From: a virus
Direction: 5' to 3' (one strand)
Virus record (IMG/VR): IMGVR_UViG_3300006802_000173
Location: 1 to 44,092 of that record
Length of the DNA stretch: 44,092 bases
Position numbers and translations under genes: made by a program. Shown one piece after another: positions 20,947-30,000 of this stretch. The notes beneath the pieces were generated by a model. It saw nothing but the letters and a program-made list of their open reading frames with translations, did no database searches and had not been told where the DNA came from. Positions within the stretch are counted from its first letter, which is position 1. Every line of letters starts with the position of its first letter.

Positions 20947-21640
20947 CTTCTTTTTTGCTTATGATTTCGTCGGTCAACGAATTCATTTTCTCCGTATGGT
21001 ACGACCGCCATAAATGGGCGATCACGCAACCATCCAGAGACCTATTTTTTTGCCAATATTCGCCAGACTCGCAGTGAATGAAACCGAGCATCTCGAAATC
21101 GACAGCCTTGCAAAGACCAGGATTCTCGCGATGCAACTGCCACGGATATTGAACTGAAATCTCGTTCCATCCGCGACCATCAAACTCCTGCCATTTCTGA
21201 AGCCATTTCCATTGAAATTGACCGTGCATACGCGAGTACATGATCGCGTTGCATAGGCCAATGGTTCCTTCTCCGCAGAATTCTCGACCGATCACCGCGT
21301 CGTGGTTCAGCCACTCTTCGGGATATGGTGCGACCGTGATCGTGTCCGTGTCGCAGTAAACGCCACCCATCGCATAGAGAACGGTGTGGCGGATTAGATC
21401 AGCGCGATGCTGATGCTGCGGTATTGTTTTTCCGTTCCATTGATGCGGATTCTGGATCGGCATGATCCGAACCGGAGTCGTCGCCTTCAGTTTTTCCCAA
21501 TGATAACCTTTCGGCTCTTCAGGACACCAAAGGTAAAGGTTCCAGTCAGGATTGTTTACATGAGCGGATCGAATGGCGATCCGGTCGCAGATATGAAAGC
21601 CGTCGTTGTGAAGTCCATGTACAAAATGGATGTTTTTCAT
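20912..21640 (-). CDS. Glycosyltransferase with DXD motif (GT32/capsular type)
   Basis: The 242-residue protein has the family 32-like core HRADLIRHTVLYAMGGVYCD followed by TDT, with the DXD metal site at residues 97-99. NLYLWCPEEP and AIMYSRMHGQF come before and after it. A C-terminal HLWRSYH resembles the conserved His-Trp-x-x-S-W end of such enzymes. These transfer a hexose from a nucleotide sugar. Its start overlaps the portal stop by ATGA, so it is translated with the portal. No membrane segment. Confidence 0.82.
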   Translation of the reverse strand: MKNIHFVHGLHNDGFHICDRIAIRSAHVNNPDWNLYLWCPEEPKGYHWEKLKATTPVRIMPIQNPHQWNGKTIPQHQHRADLIRHTVLYAMGGVYCDTDTITVAPYPEEWLNHDAVIGREFCGEGTIGLCNAIMYSRMHGQFQWKWLQKWQEFDGRGWNEISVQYPWQLHRENPGLCKAVDFEMLGFIHCESGEYWQKNRSLDGCVIAHLWRSYHTEKMNSLTDEIISKKEDVYCEHASKYL

Positions 21641-23886
21641 CCCTGACGCGATAATTGAGCCTGAGCAGTTGCGTTCGCCCGCTGAATATCAGCGGTTGTC
21701 TTCGCGTTTCGACGGGCCAGATCAGCCTGAGTCTTGACGTTCTGACGCTGGATATTTGCCATCGTCTCGGCGTTCTGGCGAGCGATTTTTGACTGAACTT
21801 CGGCGTTTAAGACAGCAGTCTTCGGGTCAACACCCTGCTGGATCGCCATCGCTTGCTGCTGCTGCGCCATCGCCTGAGCTTGCTCGCTCACGAACTCACC
21901 AAGCTGCTGGATCGTCTGGTTCAACAACTCAAGCTGGCGAGTGTAGGCTTCAATCTGCGGACGGCGGGTCGGATCGAGCGACAGCCGCTGGAGATGCTCT
22001 TGAACGTGCTGGAGGATGCCTTGCAAGAAGAGCATGACTTCCTGCGGATTAGCACCCTGCTGGAGACTGCTCGCAGCTTCGTTCGCCGCGCCGAGATGCG
22101 TCTCGACATGGATGACATGGTTCTGCGTATCGGTGACGACAGCCATGTTGCCCTGGCGCAGCGATGAGTGTTCGAGAACGGCGAGTGCCGCTTGATCCTG
22201 AGCCTTCGAGTTGGGCATGGCGGACGGCAGATAGCGATCAACCATCTGCTGTCCAACCTGAGCAGCGATGTAGTCCTGCAACAGGTTGATCTTTCCACCT
22301 TCGGGCAAGGAGCCAAGCAGACCGAGCAGCGAGCCGAGAAGCTGCTGTTTCGCGAACTGCGATCCTTGGCCAACCGTCCTCGTCGCTTCCACGAAGTCCA
22401 AATCAAGCATGGCTTGATCAGGAACACCACGCTCACGACAACGACGCTGGAACTCAATCGCATCGCGATCACTCTTGGTGATCGGATTCAGATTCGGATT
22501 GGCGGCGCGACGGAATCGCTCCTCAAAGAAAGCATCAAGCTGATTGTAATACCGGCTTAACTGCGTCTTACCAATCGCGCTTTGCTGCGAGACAATCGCT
22601 TGGATTTCGGTTGCCGTGCGCGGGTTACCGGATGGTTTGTTAAGGCTCTGACGGTACTGCGAAAGATTTCCTTGGAGGACGTTTTCAAGGTCCGCGTTGA
22701 CGGCCATAGGCGCGTCCAGAACGCCCGCAACATTCTGCTGAATGACATCATAATCAGGAGGAATAATGGCGTACGGACCCTGCTGAACGACACTCGTCTT
22801 ATTCAGCGCATTCGGATTGAGCGGCTTGAAAAGAATCTGCGTACGAGCGAACGCTCCATCAACCATCGCGCAGCGCAGACGATTCTTCAGTTCCATCGCC
22901 TGAAGCATCTTGATGCCAAGACCCTTCACACCGTGATGCTCACCATCACCACGGTCGTAATACATCGGATGAATCACCTGCTCCCACTTGGAGAACCGGC
23001 GCAGTTTCCGATACATGAAATCACCGCTATCACGCTCGTCGATGATGCAGTGGCTGATCATCCCATCGAATTCCTTGTAGAATACATGGGACATCAGCAC
23101 GACTTCCGAACGAGCAGAGAACGTGATGTCGTTCGAGCGAAGCTGGCGTTGGAAGAACTCCCAATCGTACTGAACTCCGGAACGGTACGGTTCGGGCATC
23201 GCCACGCGGATGCGCTCGCGGACGTAATCGACATTCCAACCGGCAGCTTTAGCCGCTTCCTCGTCCTGAATTTTCTCGAACAAATCGTCCACGCCCATGC
23301 GGACACGGACGACGGCCACCTTCCAATCGCTGACATTGGACTTGGTGCCGTCAGGAACGAGCAGATCGGTCGCCAGGATCGCTTTGCAACGCCAGTTGTT
23401 GGCATCCTCGAAGATGAGAGGACCGTGGCCCACTAGGACCATCTCACGCTGCGAAAGCTGCATGAGGTAATCGAAGTCCTTGTCCAGCTTCTGGAGACGG
23501 TCGAACTCCTCGGTGATGATCTTAGACCAGTCCTCGCGCTTATCGATGTCGTTGCCGTAAGCAGTCTTGATGGTCGCGTAGGTCGGAACCTCGGCGAACA
23601 CATCGTAGAAAGCGGACATCGCGAGCGTTAGGAACGCTTCGGATTCGCGGAAATTTACGTTTGTACGGAACGCCTGATTATTCCTACGAAGTTCCGCAGG
23701 ATTGTAAGGAGGGTTTCCGTCAACGAGTCCACGGAGCTTCGCTCGCGTGTTATTCCGCAACTCATCTGCCATGATGAGTTTCTGGAAGATTTCACGGGCG
23801 GATGCCGCATCCGCGATGCGCGTATCGGGCGCAGTCCCGTTCTCGTTGAGACTCTTAAGCGGAAGTTGGGCTATTGATCCGTACAT
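21637..23886 (-). CDS. Portal protein (P22-like)
   Basis: The 749-residue protein has the typical podovirus portal order. A helical N-terminal region (FQKLIMADELRNNTRAKLRG), the clip/wing strands (GPLIFEDANNWRCKAIL, DLLVPDGTKSNVSDW), the stem and crown, and GNLSQYRQSLNKPSGNPRTA with ATEIQAIVSQQSAIG come first. A long C-terminal helix then carries near-heptad repeats (KIARQNAETMANIQRQNV, KTTADIQRANATAQAQL), which in P22 builds the barrel inside the head. It forms the dodecamer through which DNA is packaged and ejected. It overlaps the Cys-rich gene upstream by 16 bases and the glycosyltransferase by four. Confidence 0.88.
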   Translation of the reverse strand: MYGSIAQLPLKSLNENGTAPDTRIADAASAREIFQKLIMADELRNNTRAKLRGLVDGNPPYNPAELRRNNQAFRTNVNFRESEAFLTLAMSAFYDVFAEVPTYATIKTAYGNDIDKREDWSKIITEEFDRLQKLDKDFDYLMQLSQREMVLVGHGPLIFEDANNWRCKAILATDLLVPDGTKSNVSDWKVAVVRVRMGVDDLFEKIQDEEAAKAAGWNVDYVRERIRVAMPEPYRSGVQYDWEFFQRQLRSNDITFSARSEVVLMSHVFYKEFDGMISHCIIDERDSGDFMYRKLRRFSKWEQVIHPMYYDRGDGEHHGVKGLGIKMLQAMELKNRLRCAMVDGAFARTQILFKPLNPNALNKTSVVQQGPYAIIPPDYDVIQQNVAGVLDAPMAVNADLENVLQGNLSQYRQSLNKPSGNPRTATEIQAIVSQQSAIGKTQLSRYYNQLDAFFEERFRRAANPNLNPITKSDRDAIEFQRRCRERGVPDQAMLDLDFVEATRTVGQGSQFAKQQLLGSLLGLLGSLPEGGKINLLQDYIAAQVGQQMVDRYLPSAMPNSKAQDQAALAVLEHSSLRQGNMAVVTDTQNHVIHVETHLGAANEAASSLQQGANPQEVMLFLQGILQHVQEHLQRLSLDPTRRPQIEAYTRQLELLNQTIQQLGEFVSEQAQAMAQQQQAMAIQQGVDPKTAVLNAEVQSKIARQNAETMANIQRQNVKTQADLARRNAKTTADIQRANATAQAQLSRQG

Positions 23887-24488
23887 GGTCTTTTTTTCCA
23901 GCAGTGATCTGGAAGGTTTTTGTTCTCTGTAGAGTCCGTGAATTTATGTAGGGTTTCAATGGGAAACCAAACCATGCTTCTTACAAAGCATCCGCAGAAT
24001 TCGCAACTCTGTAGCTTTTCGTCGTATGGTGTGCTGCCATGAGACGATAAAGCCTTCACCGTTTCCTTTATGACACGGCTGTTGCAAGCACTACACCCAT
24101 GAGGCTGACGATTGTAGATGCAGGACGCACAGATAGCTGCCCTTCTTGTAGCTTCGTCCTTCGATACCTTACCGCCACCGATGGTAAGACCATGGGCCAA
24201 ACTCATACTGAACCGGACGACATCGCCTATCTGGAAGGATTTTGCGCCTTTGACCTGCGGAATCTCGACATCGTTGTAGCTGCATTCAACGCCACGACGA
24301 CATGAAAACTCGACCAGCAGATCGGTCAGATTCGGCGGAATCTTAATCGCGTTGGCTTTGTAATGCTCCTCAACGAATGTAATCAGTTGCTGCCAAGAGC
24401 TTGCGATGATCTCAATGCCGGTCTCTGGCACCCGATAAACCCAGTTACCCGGTGGAACAACATGAGTATTAAGTAACTTGTATCCCAT
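23871..24488 (-). CDS. Cys-rich probable zinc-binding protein between terminase and portal
   Basis: The 205-residue protein has eleven cysteines. Eight lie in three groups: ICASCIYN (119-126), GCSACN (131-136) and SCEFCGC (161-167), with DHCWKKRPC at the end. This looks like two or more zinc ribbons. The N-terminal half (GNWVYRVPETGIEIIASSWQ, LITFVEEHYKAN) is a small alpha/beta domain. It is coupled to both terminase (two-base gap) and portal (16-base overlap). A head-assembly or DNA-contact role would fit; I do not know a named family. Confidence 0.7.
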   Translation of the reverse strand: MGYKLLNTHVVPPGNWVYRVPETGIEIIASSWQQLITFVEEHYKANAIKIPPNLTDLLVEFSCRRGVECSYNDVEIPQVKGAKSFQIGDVVRFSMSLAHGLTIGGGKVSKDEATRRAAICASCIYNRQPHGCSACNSRVIKETVKALSSHGSTPYDEKLQSCEFCGCFVRSMVWFPIETLHKFTDSTENKNLPDHCWKKRPCTDQ

Positions 24489-24490
24489 AA

Positions 24491-25669
24491 TTAGATGTCG
24501 TGATAGATTGTATCAGCTTCGCTTACAAGTTTCTCCCAGAGCTTGTCCGCTTTGGTGTGGCGCGGTTCAAACTGTACGGTTTTCCGTACAAGATCGAGCA
24601 GAACGACGGCGGCATCCGCCAAGTCGGGTGATCGTCCCGTGCGCTGCTTCATCACGGTCTTCGATTCAACGGATATCTTCCGCTTGGAATCATCGAACAT
24701 ACGGGCGCAAAACTCCTGCATCGTCTCGATATCGAGTCCACCAATCCGTTCCTCTACCACCCATTTACGCATCGAGAACCAGAGTTCTGTGACCTTTCTA
24801 TCATAGGCTTCGTTGCATGGCCGATTGTCCTCGTCGCTCACAGGTAATACCGATGGCGATCCGCCGAACTCTACGCGGTGAACAATTCCCCATTCTCTGG
24901 TGAGAATGTCGGCCAATCCACCGCCTTCACCGCTTGAATCGAGTGCGAATCGATCCGGTTGGATACCGCGCTTTACGCACTCCTCTTTAACCCGATTGGC
25001 AATCTGGTAATGGACTGGATCTGGCAATGCTGCATTGGGCGAAATCTGGATGATATCACCGAAAAGGATGCTCACTTTATCCGTGGCAGTACCAACTTTG
25101 GCAAAGCGTAGGACGCAACGATCACCGCCGAATCCTGGGTCGAGCGCAGCGACTTCCTGAGCGTTCGATGTAAAGATCAGCTTTTTGTTGGGCGAATGAG
25201 TCTCGACAAGTGCTTCCGAAAGCACCGTCTTGACCATGCCGTCCGGTGCCCAGAAACCGCGTGTGTACTTCCAGAAAGTCGGACTTTGCTCGCCCTCATG
25301 CCGCATGGCTGACAGCACCTGATCGTGGGTGATCAGATACGAATACTTCGTCCGACCCTCGCTGATGTTTGGACTCTTCATGCCGTCGAAACGGCAGCAA
25401 ATACCGCGTTCAGTCAGCCATGTCTGGTCCTCAATAGTGACGCTGCGCCACCCTTTGCCGGGGGTACAGAAGCGTCCGTGCGGATCGAACTTGGATGCAG
25501 GATTTCCGATTACCAGCATTTTGAACTCGCGACAGCCTTTGGATAGGTTTGTACACGCTTCAAACGCTGCCTCTGGGGTATCCGTCGCTTCGTCGATGAT
25601 CACCATCACCCGATCCGCGTGGATACCTTGGATGTTGGCCACTGCCTTCGATGTATTGCCTTCGGCCAC
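24491..25669 (-). CDS. Terminase large subunit, C-terminal part (Walker B and nuclease)
   Basis: This 392-residue frame contains the terminase Walker B motif VMVIIDEATD (21-30), the coupling motif LVIGNPAS (52-59) and the RNase H-type nuclease Asp residues: AALDPGFGGD (D177), FALDSSGEGG (D244) and PDLADAAVVL (D349, D352). It continues the product of 25695-26162 after a shift of frame within about 20 bases. The reading can open upstream of the first GTG (25669) to just after a TGA near 25716. It motors DNA into the head and cuts concatemers. As written it lacks the Walker A part, so it is only functional if the frames are joined. Confidence 0.85.
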   Translation of the reverse strand: MAEGNTSKAVANIQGIHADRVMVIIDEATDTPEAAFEACTNLSKGCREFKMLVIGNPASKFDPHGRFCTPGKGWRSVTIEDQTWLTERGICCRFDGMKSPNISEGRTKYSYLITHDQVLSAMRHEGEQSPTFWKYTRGFWAPDGMVKTVLSEALVETHSPNKKLIFTSNAQEVAALDPGFGGDRCVLRFAKVGTATDKVSILFGDIIQISPNAALPDPVHYQIANRVKEECVKRGIQPDRFALDSSGEGGGLADILTREWGIVHRVEFGGSPSVLPVSDEDNRPCNEAYDRKVTELWFSMRKWVVEERIGGLDIETMQEFCARMFDDSKRKISVESKTVMKQRTGRSPDLADAAVVLLDLVRKTVQFEPRHTKADKLWEKLVSEADTIYHDI

Positions 25670-25694
25670 CGCTACGGCGGATATCGAATGACGA

Positions 25695-26162
25695 TCATCC
25701 TTTGACAGCTTGGAGACTCATCTTTGAGTCCACCATGTTACCGGGGAATCCGCGTGTCTTGCGCGTAAGATCCTGAAGGTTGGCCCACATACGCTTGCGA
25801 ATCATCTTCGCCGTTGTGGATGTAAGGACTACCGCTGTCTTGGATGGGTTAGCCAGCCACCAAACGGTCGCGAAAAGAGTGGCTCCGAACGTCTTGCCGC
25901 TCGCGCCACATCCAGCCCAGCCAACGTAATCATGTTCGCAGAGGCTCTCGATCTGCTTTTCTAGCCACGGATTCCAACTGAGCTTTGGCCAGAGGATATC
26001 CGTTGCTTTGCGAAAATGTTCAAAAGTTCCTAAACCGCCCTCACTTGGGGACAAACGATTGCGAAAACAGTAAAGCTCAAGCTCCAGATCAGGTATTTTT
26101 ACAGGTGATTTGATGCCATACTTGTGTTGGATCAATGGATGCTCGGACACTTCGGAAGACAT
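25695..26162 (-). CDS. Terminase large subunit, N-terminal part (Walker A), ends in a frameshift
   Basis: The 155-residue frame carries the start of the packaging ATPase: an N-terminal helical region, then YVGWAGCGASGKTFGATL with Walker A at residues 84-91, then AVVLTSTTAKMIRKRMW. It stops at TGA 25695-25697 right after SLQAVKG. A one-base shift in the window between about 25695 and 25716 continues the protein as DDRHSISAVAVAEGNTS into the C-terminal frame. Assembly error, mutation or programmed +1 frameshifting are all possible. The start faces the fibre gene across a 54-base gap. Confidence 0.85.
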   Translation of the reverse strand: MSSEVSEHPLIQHKYGIKSPVKIPDLELELYCFRNRLSPSEGGLGTFEHFRKATDILWPKLSWNPWLEKQIESLCEHDYVGWAGCGASGKTFGATLFATVWWLANPSKTAVVLTSTTAKMIRKRMWANLQDLTRKTRGFPGNMVDSKMSLQAVKG

Positions 26163-26216
26163 AGTTTACCCTTGCAATAATTGAGTCTGGACTTGAGGTT
26201 CTGGCAAAGGAAAAAT

Positions 26217-27422
26217 ATGCCGTCGCAACTCGTTTCTTCATCCGGCTGCTGTCAGCCTTGCGACTCTGATCCAGTTGTCGTCAACATTCCCGGTCCTCAA
26301 GGTGCCGCAGGAACGAACGGGACGAACGGCACGGATGGTCACAATGCTTTCTGTTACACGACTGCGTTGTTTTTGGTTCCGCCGCTGGGCGGATTTGTTT
26401 ACGTCACGGTCACTGATTCCTCGTTTTTGCCTGAAAGCATTCAGGGTCAGTTTTTCGTTTCCGTTCAAGGCTGCGGTTATATGCAGGTCTTGGATGTTGT
26501 CGATCTGACGATCTGCCTGGGAAATCCTGCCGCCGGTGTTCTTGGAGTTCCGAACGCCATTCCGACAACTCCGATTCCATCAGGTTCACTAATCACTCTT
26601 GCTGGAGCAGTTGGCCCTCAAGGTGCGGCTGGCGTTTCGGGTGGTGCGCCCACGGGTGCTTCTTACATCTGTCGGACTGGCGATGGAACGCTGACCAACG
26701 AAACTGCGTTGGATTTGCTGACTGCCGGTTACATGAAAACCGCCGGTTCCGGTGGTTCTGGCGTGATTTCTACGTCGGCCACCATTCCGGTTGCGGATAT
26801 CACCGGCACTCTTCCGATTGCCAATGGCGGAACGAACCTGACGACGGCTCCTGCCAACAAGATTCCGGTTGGCGACGGAACCAATTATCTTCAGAAGGAA
26901 ATCGTCGGAACGCTGCCGATTGTTGTCACCAATTCCGCTGGAAACATTACGCTTTCGGCTCCTTCGATTGTTCCGTTTAGCTACGTTACGTTTACTCGTC
27001 GAGTGACTGGATTGGGTGCCGCCAATGCTCCAAACCTTACGGGCGGAACGACAACTAATCCGTATTCCACCACGACCTACGGAACGGCGTCGTATGCCGG
27101 AATCGATACCGCATCCGGTTTTACTGCTTCTAGTGGGCGGTTTACCGCGCCTTATACCGGATATTACCGCATCGATGCCTACTTCAATTTGGATGCGGTT
27201 TCTTCAACCGCTCAGGTAATTGTTTATCTAAGAAAAAATGGCGGCGACATTCTTGGATCAAAATCATTCAGCGTGACTAGTAGTGGATATCATCCAATCA
27301 GCTTCAACTACATCGATCAGGCCACTGCAACCACCGATTATTACGAAATCATAGTCAACACGACGCATGATATTTACGTCGATCAAGGCTCTTCGTTCTC
27401 GGTTCAGCGGATTCAGGCTTAA
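26217..27422 (+). CDS. Fibre with collagen-like repeats and C1q-like head
   Basis: ATG 26217 has AAAGGA five bases upstream and is preferred to the in-frame ATG 26181. The 401-residue product has a Cys-rich N-terminus (SSSGCCQPCDSDPVV), short collagen Gly-X-Y runs (GPQGAAGTNGTNGTDG, GPQGAAGVSG) and a typical fibre stalk motif (GTLPIANGGTNLTTAPANKI). It ends with a C1q/TNF-like jelly-roll (ASSGRFTAPYTGYYRIDAYF, VIVYLRKNGGDILGS, YYEIIVNTTHDIYVDQGSSF). It would form a trimer whose head binds a receptor. It is the first gene of the rightward tail operon. Confidence 0.78.
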   Translation: MPSQLVSSSGCCQPCDSDPVVVNIPGPQGAAGTNGTNGTDGHNAFCYTTALFLVPPLGGFVYVTVTDSSFLPESIQGQFFVSVQGCGYMQVLDVVDLTICLGNPAAGVLGVPNAIPTTPIPSGSLITLAGAVGPQGAAGVSGGAPTGASYICRTGDGTLTNETALDLLTAGYMKTAGSGGSGVISTSATIPVADITGTLPIANGGTNLTTAPANKIPVGDGTNYLQKEIVGTLPIVVTNSAGNITLSAPSIVPFSYVTFTRRVTGLGAANAPNLTGGTTTNPYSTTTYGTASYAGIDTASGFTASSGRFTAPYTGYYRIDAYFNLDAVSSTAQVIVYLRKNGGDILGSKSFSVTSSGYHPISFNYIDQATATTDYYEIIVNTTHDIYVDQGSSFSVQRIQA

Positions 27423-27425
27423 TCC

Positions 27426-29282
27426 ATGAGCGAACGCGCACCAAGACGCTATACCGATGGCACTGTCACTTTTGAAGGTGGCATTGACATGGGCGTCATG
27501 CCGTCAGAAATCGATAAGAATCAGGTCTCGTTCGCCATCAATTCGTCCTTTCGCGAAGGATTCGTTTCACCTCGCCCCGGATTCGTTCAGAAGGATTACG
27601 ACGTTTGCCTGACGATTACCGCCGACAATGCAATCGTCACGGCTGACGCGATCAACGTCACGGCTGACGGTTGGTCGGAGGAATGTTACGGACCTGATGA
27701 AATCGGTGGCGTTTTCCAATGTGCGCTTCCGTACATTGCGGACAACGGGCGTACCTACATTCTGGCCCTCATTAGCGGTGAAGTTTGGCTGTACGACACG
27801 CAGCTAAACACGTTCATCAACCTGAGCGTCACGGATGATCTCAAGAATCCGTCGAACCTGCTCGATGGATGGATGGTTCAAGCCGAGAACTTTGTCGTCA
27901 TTCAGGATGGATTTTCAAAGCCGCTGATCTTTAACGGGGCGAACCTGCGTCGAGCGCAGCCAGATGAGATCAAGTGCGGGCGCGTCATGTCATACGTCAA
28001 CGGACGCATCTGGTACGCGCTTCCTGACGGCTTCTCTTTCCGTGCGACCGATATCGTCTATGGAGATGGAACGCGGGCCAGTGTTCTCAAGGAAACCGAG
28101 AACACCTTCCTCAATGAAGGCGGAGACTTCGCGGTTCCTTCGGACTCAGGCGGAATCACATCGATGGCGGTTCCAGGCAACCCGGACACTTCGCTCGGTC
28201 AAGGTCCGCTGCTGATCTTCACTCCTCGTTACGTCTTCTCGATCAATGCTCCGGTTGATCGTGATGCTTGGAAGAATCTCAACTATCCGATCCAAGCCAT
28301 CAGCTTGCTCACCTCGGGTGCGCTTGGAGCGCGTTCTTCTATCACGGTCAATGGCGACGTCTTCTACCGCGCTGTCGATGGCATTCGGTCGTTCATCATC
28401 GCTCGACGATCATTCAGCGATTGGGGAAATACGCCCGTCAGCAATGAGATGCTAAAGATTGTTGAGAACGACCAGACAGATTTGCTTTGGTCAGGCTCTG
28501 CTGTCGTGTTCGACAATCGTCTGCTGATGACGACCCAGCCTGTCTATGATAACGACGGTGTTTATCATCGCGCTCTTGGTGTTCTTGACTTTGATCTCAT
28601 CACCTCGATGCGGAAGAAGTTCGCGCCCGCCTGGGCGGGAATCTGGACCGGACTAAAGGTTCTTCAGATTGTTAAGACCGAGAATCCTTACGGTGATCAG
28701 TGCTGGATCTTTGCTCGTGGCGAAAACGGGAACATTCAGCTTTGGGAACTGACCAAGACTGGCCGATTCGATGTCAATCTGTCGGAGCAGAAGGAGATCC
28801 AGTGGCTCTTCCAGACTCGCGCTTACAATTTCGAGGTGCCGTTTGGGATGAAGCGGTTGGATAGTGGCGACATCTTCATCGATCAGTTGGAAGGCGATGT
28901 AACGTTTGAGGCTCGTTACAAGCCTGACCAGTATCCGGGTTGGATCGAGTGGCATGATTGGGCCGAGTGCGCTCGGATCAATCTGTGCGGATTCCAGATG
29001 GATTGTCTGCCGATCACGAACTATCAGCCGCAGTATCGTCCGAAGATGCGGTTGCCGACTCCTTCGGATACGCCGTGCAACTCAACGATCAGCACTCCTG
29101 CTAGGAATCTTTTTGAAGTCCAGATGCAGCTTTTGGTGACGGGTTATTGCCGCATCAAGAGCATTCGCGTTCACGCTTACGATGTTCAGGAGCCGGTTGT
29201 TGGCGATTGCAGAACTTTCAGTCCTGCTTGCAGCATCTTGGAATCCTGCGACCAGAATCCATTCTTCTACTCATCGGAATAG
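27426..29282 (+). CDS. Tail nozzle-like / tail stabilisation protein
   Basis: The 618-residue protein is beta-rich with repeated blade-like segments (YILALISGEVWLYDTQ, NFVVIQDGFSKPLIFNGANL, RIWYALPDG, LLIFTPRYVFSINAP, FYRAVDGIRSFIIARRSF). It resembles the beta-propeller tail proteins of podoviruses (P22 gp10 or T7 gp12 role). These close the tail tube and hold the fibres. An insertion near residues 63-80 carries three TAD turns as in the small protein at 13276-13485. The C-terminus has several Cys. Position between fibre and collar genes supports the role. Homology at the sequence level is not certain. Confidence 0.65.
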   Translation: MSERAPRRYTDGTVTFEGGIDMGVMPSEIDKNQVSFAINSSFREGFVSPRPGFVQKDYDVCLTITADNAIVTADAINVTADGWSEECYGPDEIGGVFQCALPYIADNGRTYILALISGEVWLYDTQLNTFINLSVTDDLKNPSNLLDGWMVQAENFVVIQDGFSKPLIFNGANLRRAQPDEIKCGRVMSYVNGRIWYALPDGFSFRATDIVYGDGTRASVLKETENTFLNEGGDFAVPSDSGGITSMAVPGNPDTSLGQGPLLIFTPRYVFSINAPVDRDAWKNLNYPIQAISLLTSGALGARSSITVNGDVFYRAVDGIRSFIIARRSFSDWGNTPVSNEMLKIVENDQTDLLWSGSAVVFDNRLLMTTQPVYDNDGVYHRALGVLDFDLITSMRKKFAPAWAGIWTGLKVLQIVKTENPYGDQCWIFARGENGNIQLWELTKTGRFDVNLSEQKEIQWLFQTRAYNFEVPFGMKRLDSGDIFIDQLEGDVTFEARYKPDQYPGWIEWHDWAECARINLCGFQMDCLPITNYQPQYRPKMRLPTPSDTPCNSTISTPARNLFEVQMQLLVTGYCRIKSIRVHAYDVQEPVVGDCRTFSPACSILESCDQNPFFYSSE

Positions 29283-29283
29283 T

Positions 29284-30000
29284 ATGCCAAACCTTACGCT
29301 CATCCAACTGACTCCGCCGAATTTCCCGGTCAATTATTGCCCGTCGAATTACCAGAACTTCGCGAACGACATCATCAGCGGCACTCAGGCGACGTTCCTT
29401 TCGGCCATTGGCAATTCGTTTTTCAACTTTGGAAATACAACGCCCGCGCTGAACAATCAGGTTTATCCGTGGTTGGATTCGGACGGTAATTGGTGGGTGT
29501 TCCAAGGTGGTTATTGGTCGCGTAAAAACATCGTTCCGAACACAAGTTTTGAGCGCAGGATGTTCATTGGAACTACCACCGATCTTCAGACTTATGATGG
29601 CGGAAACACCCTTCCTGTTACCGACTACACTGGTCCGATGTGGCAAGTGGATACCAATTTTGAGGCGCGGTTTCCTGTTGGAGTTGGGACTTTTGCCGCG
29701 AGCGGCGTTGTTTCGGTCGGTGGAACTACCACTTCAACGGCTGTTGCTGGCCAAGATCAGCACGTTTTGAGCGTGGCAGAAATGCCGACTCACAATCACC
29801 AGACCATCGATCAGTATTACAATCTAACTCAACGCGGAACCGCTGATACGAAGGCGTTCAGTCCTGATAATCGAGGCGAAGGAACTGCCAACATTCTTGC
29901 GTCGAACACGGCTGGTGGCGGTGCTGCCCACAACAACCTGCCTCCGTTTTACGGCGTTTACTTCATCAAGCGCACTGCGCGAGTTTACTACACCAAATGA
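29284..30000 (+). CDS. Collar-type tail fibre protein
   Basis: From ATG 29284, one base after the previous stop, the 238-residue protein has an N-terminal domain (LTLIQLTPPNFPVNYCPSNY). Its C-terminal half is of the phage tail-collar type: RRMFIGTTTDLQTYDGGNT, HVLSVAEMPTHNHQTIDQYY and GGGAAHNNLPPFYGVYFIKR. The MPTHNH and HNNLPPFYGVYFIKR pair are the standard marks of this domain, which often tips short fibres and binds metal through the His residues. It is probably a fibre or spike on the short tail. It overlaps the next gene by ATGA. Confidence 0.82.
   Translation: MPNLTLIQLTPPNFPVNYCPSNYQNFANDIISGTQATFLSAIGNSFFNFGNTTPALNNQVYPWLDSDGNWWVFQGGYWSRKNIVPNTSFERRMFIGTTTDLQTYDGGNTLPVTDYTGPMWQVDTNFEARFPVGVGTFAASGVVSVGGTTTSTAVAGQDQHVLSVAEMPTHNHQTIDQYYNLTQRGTADTKAFSPDNRGEGTANILASNTAGGGAAHNNLPPFYGVYFIKRTARVYYTK

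Noticed and set aside
22582-23436. 284-codon frame antisense to the portal gene
   Set aside because: Arg/Ile/His-rich shadow composition without domains, within a certain portal gene.
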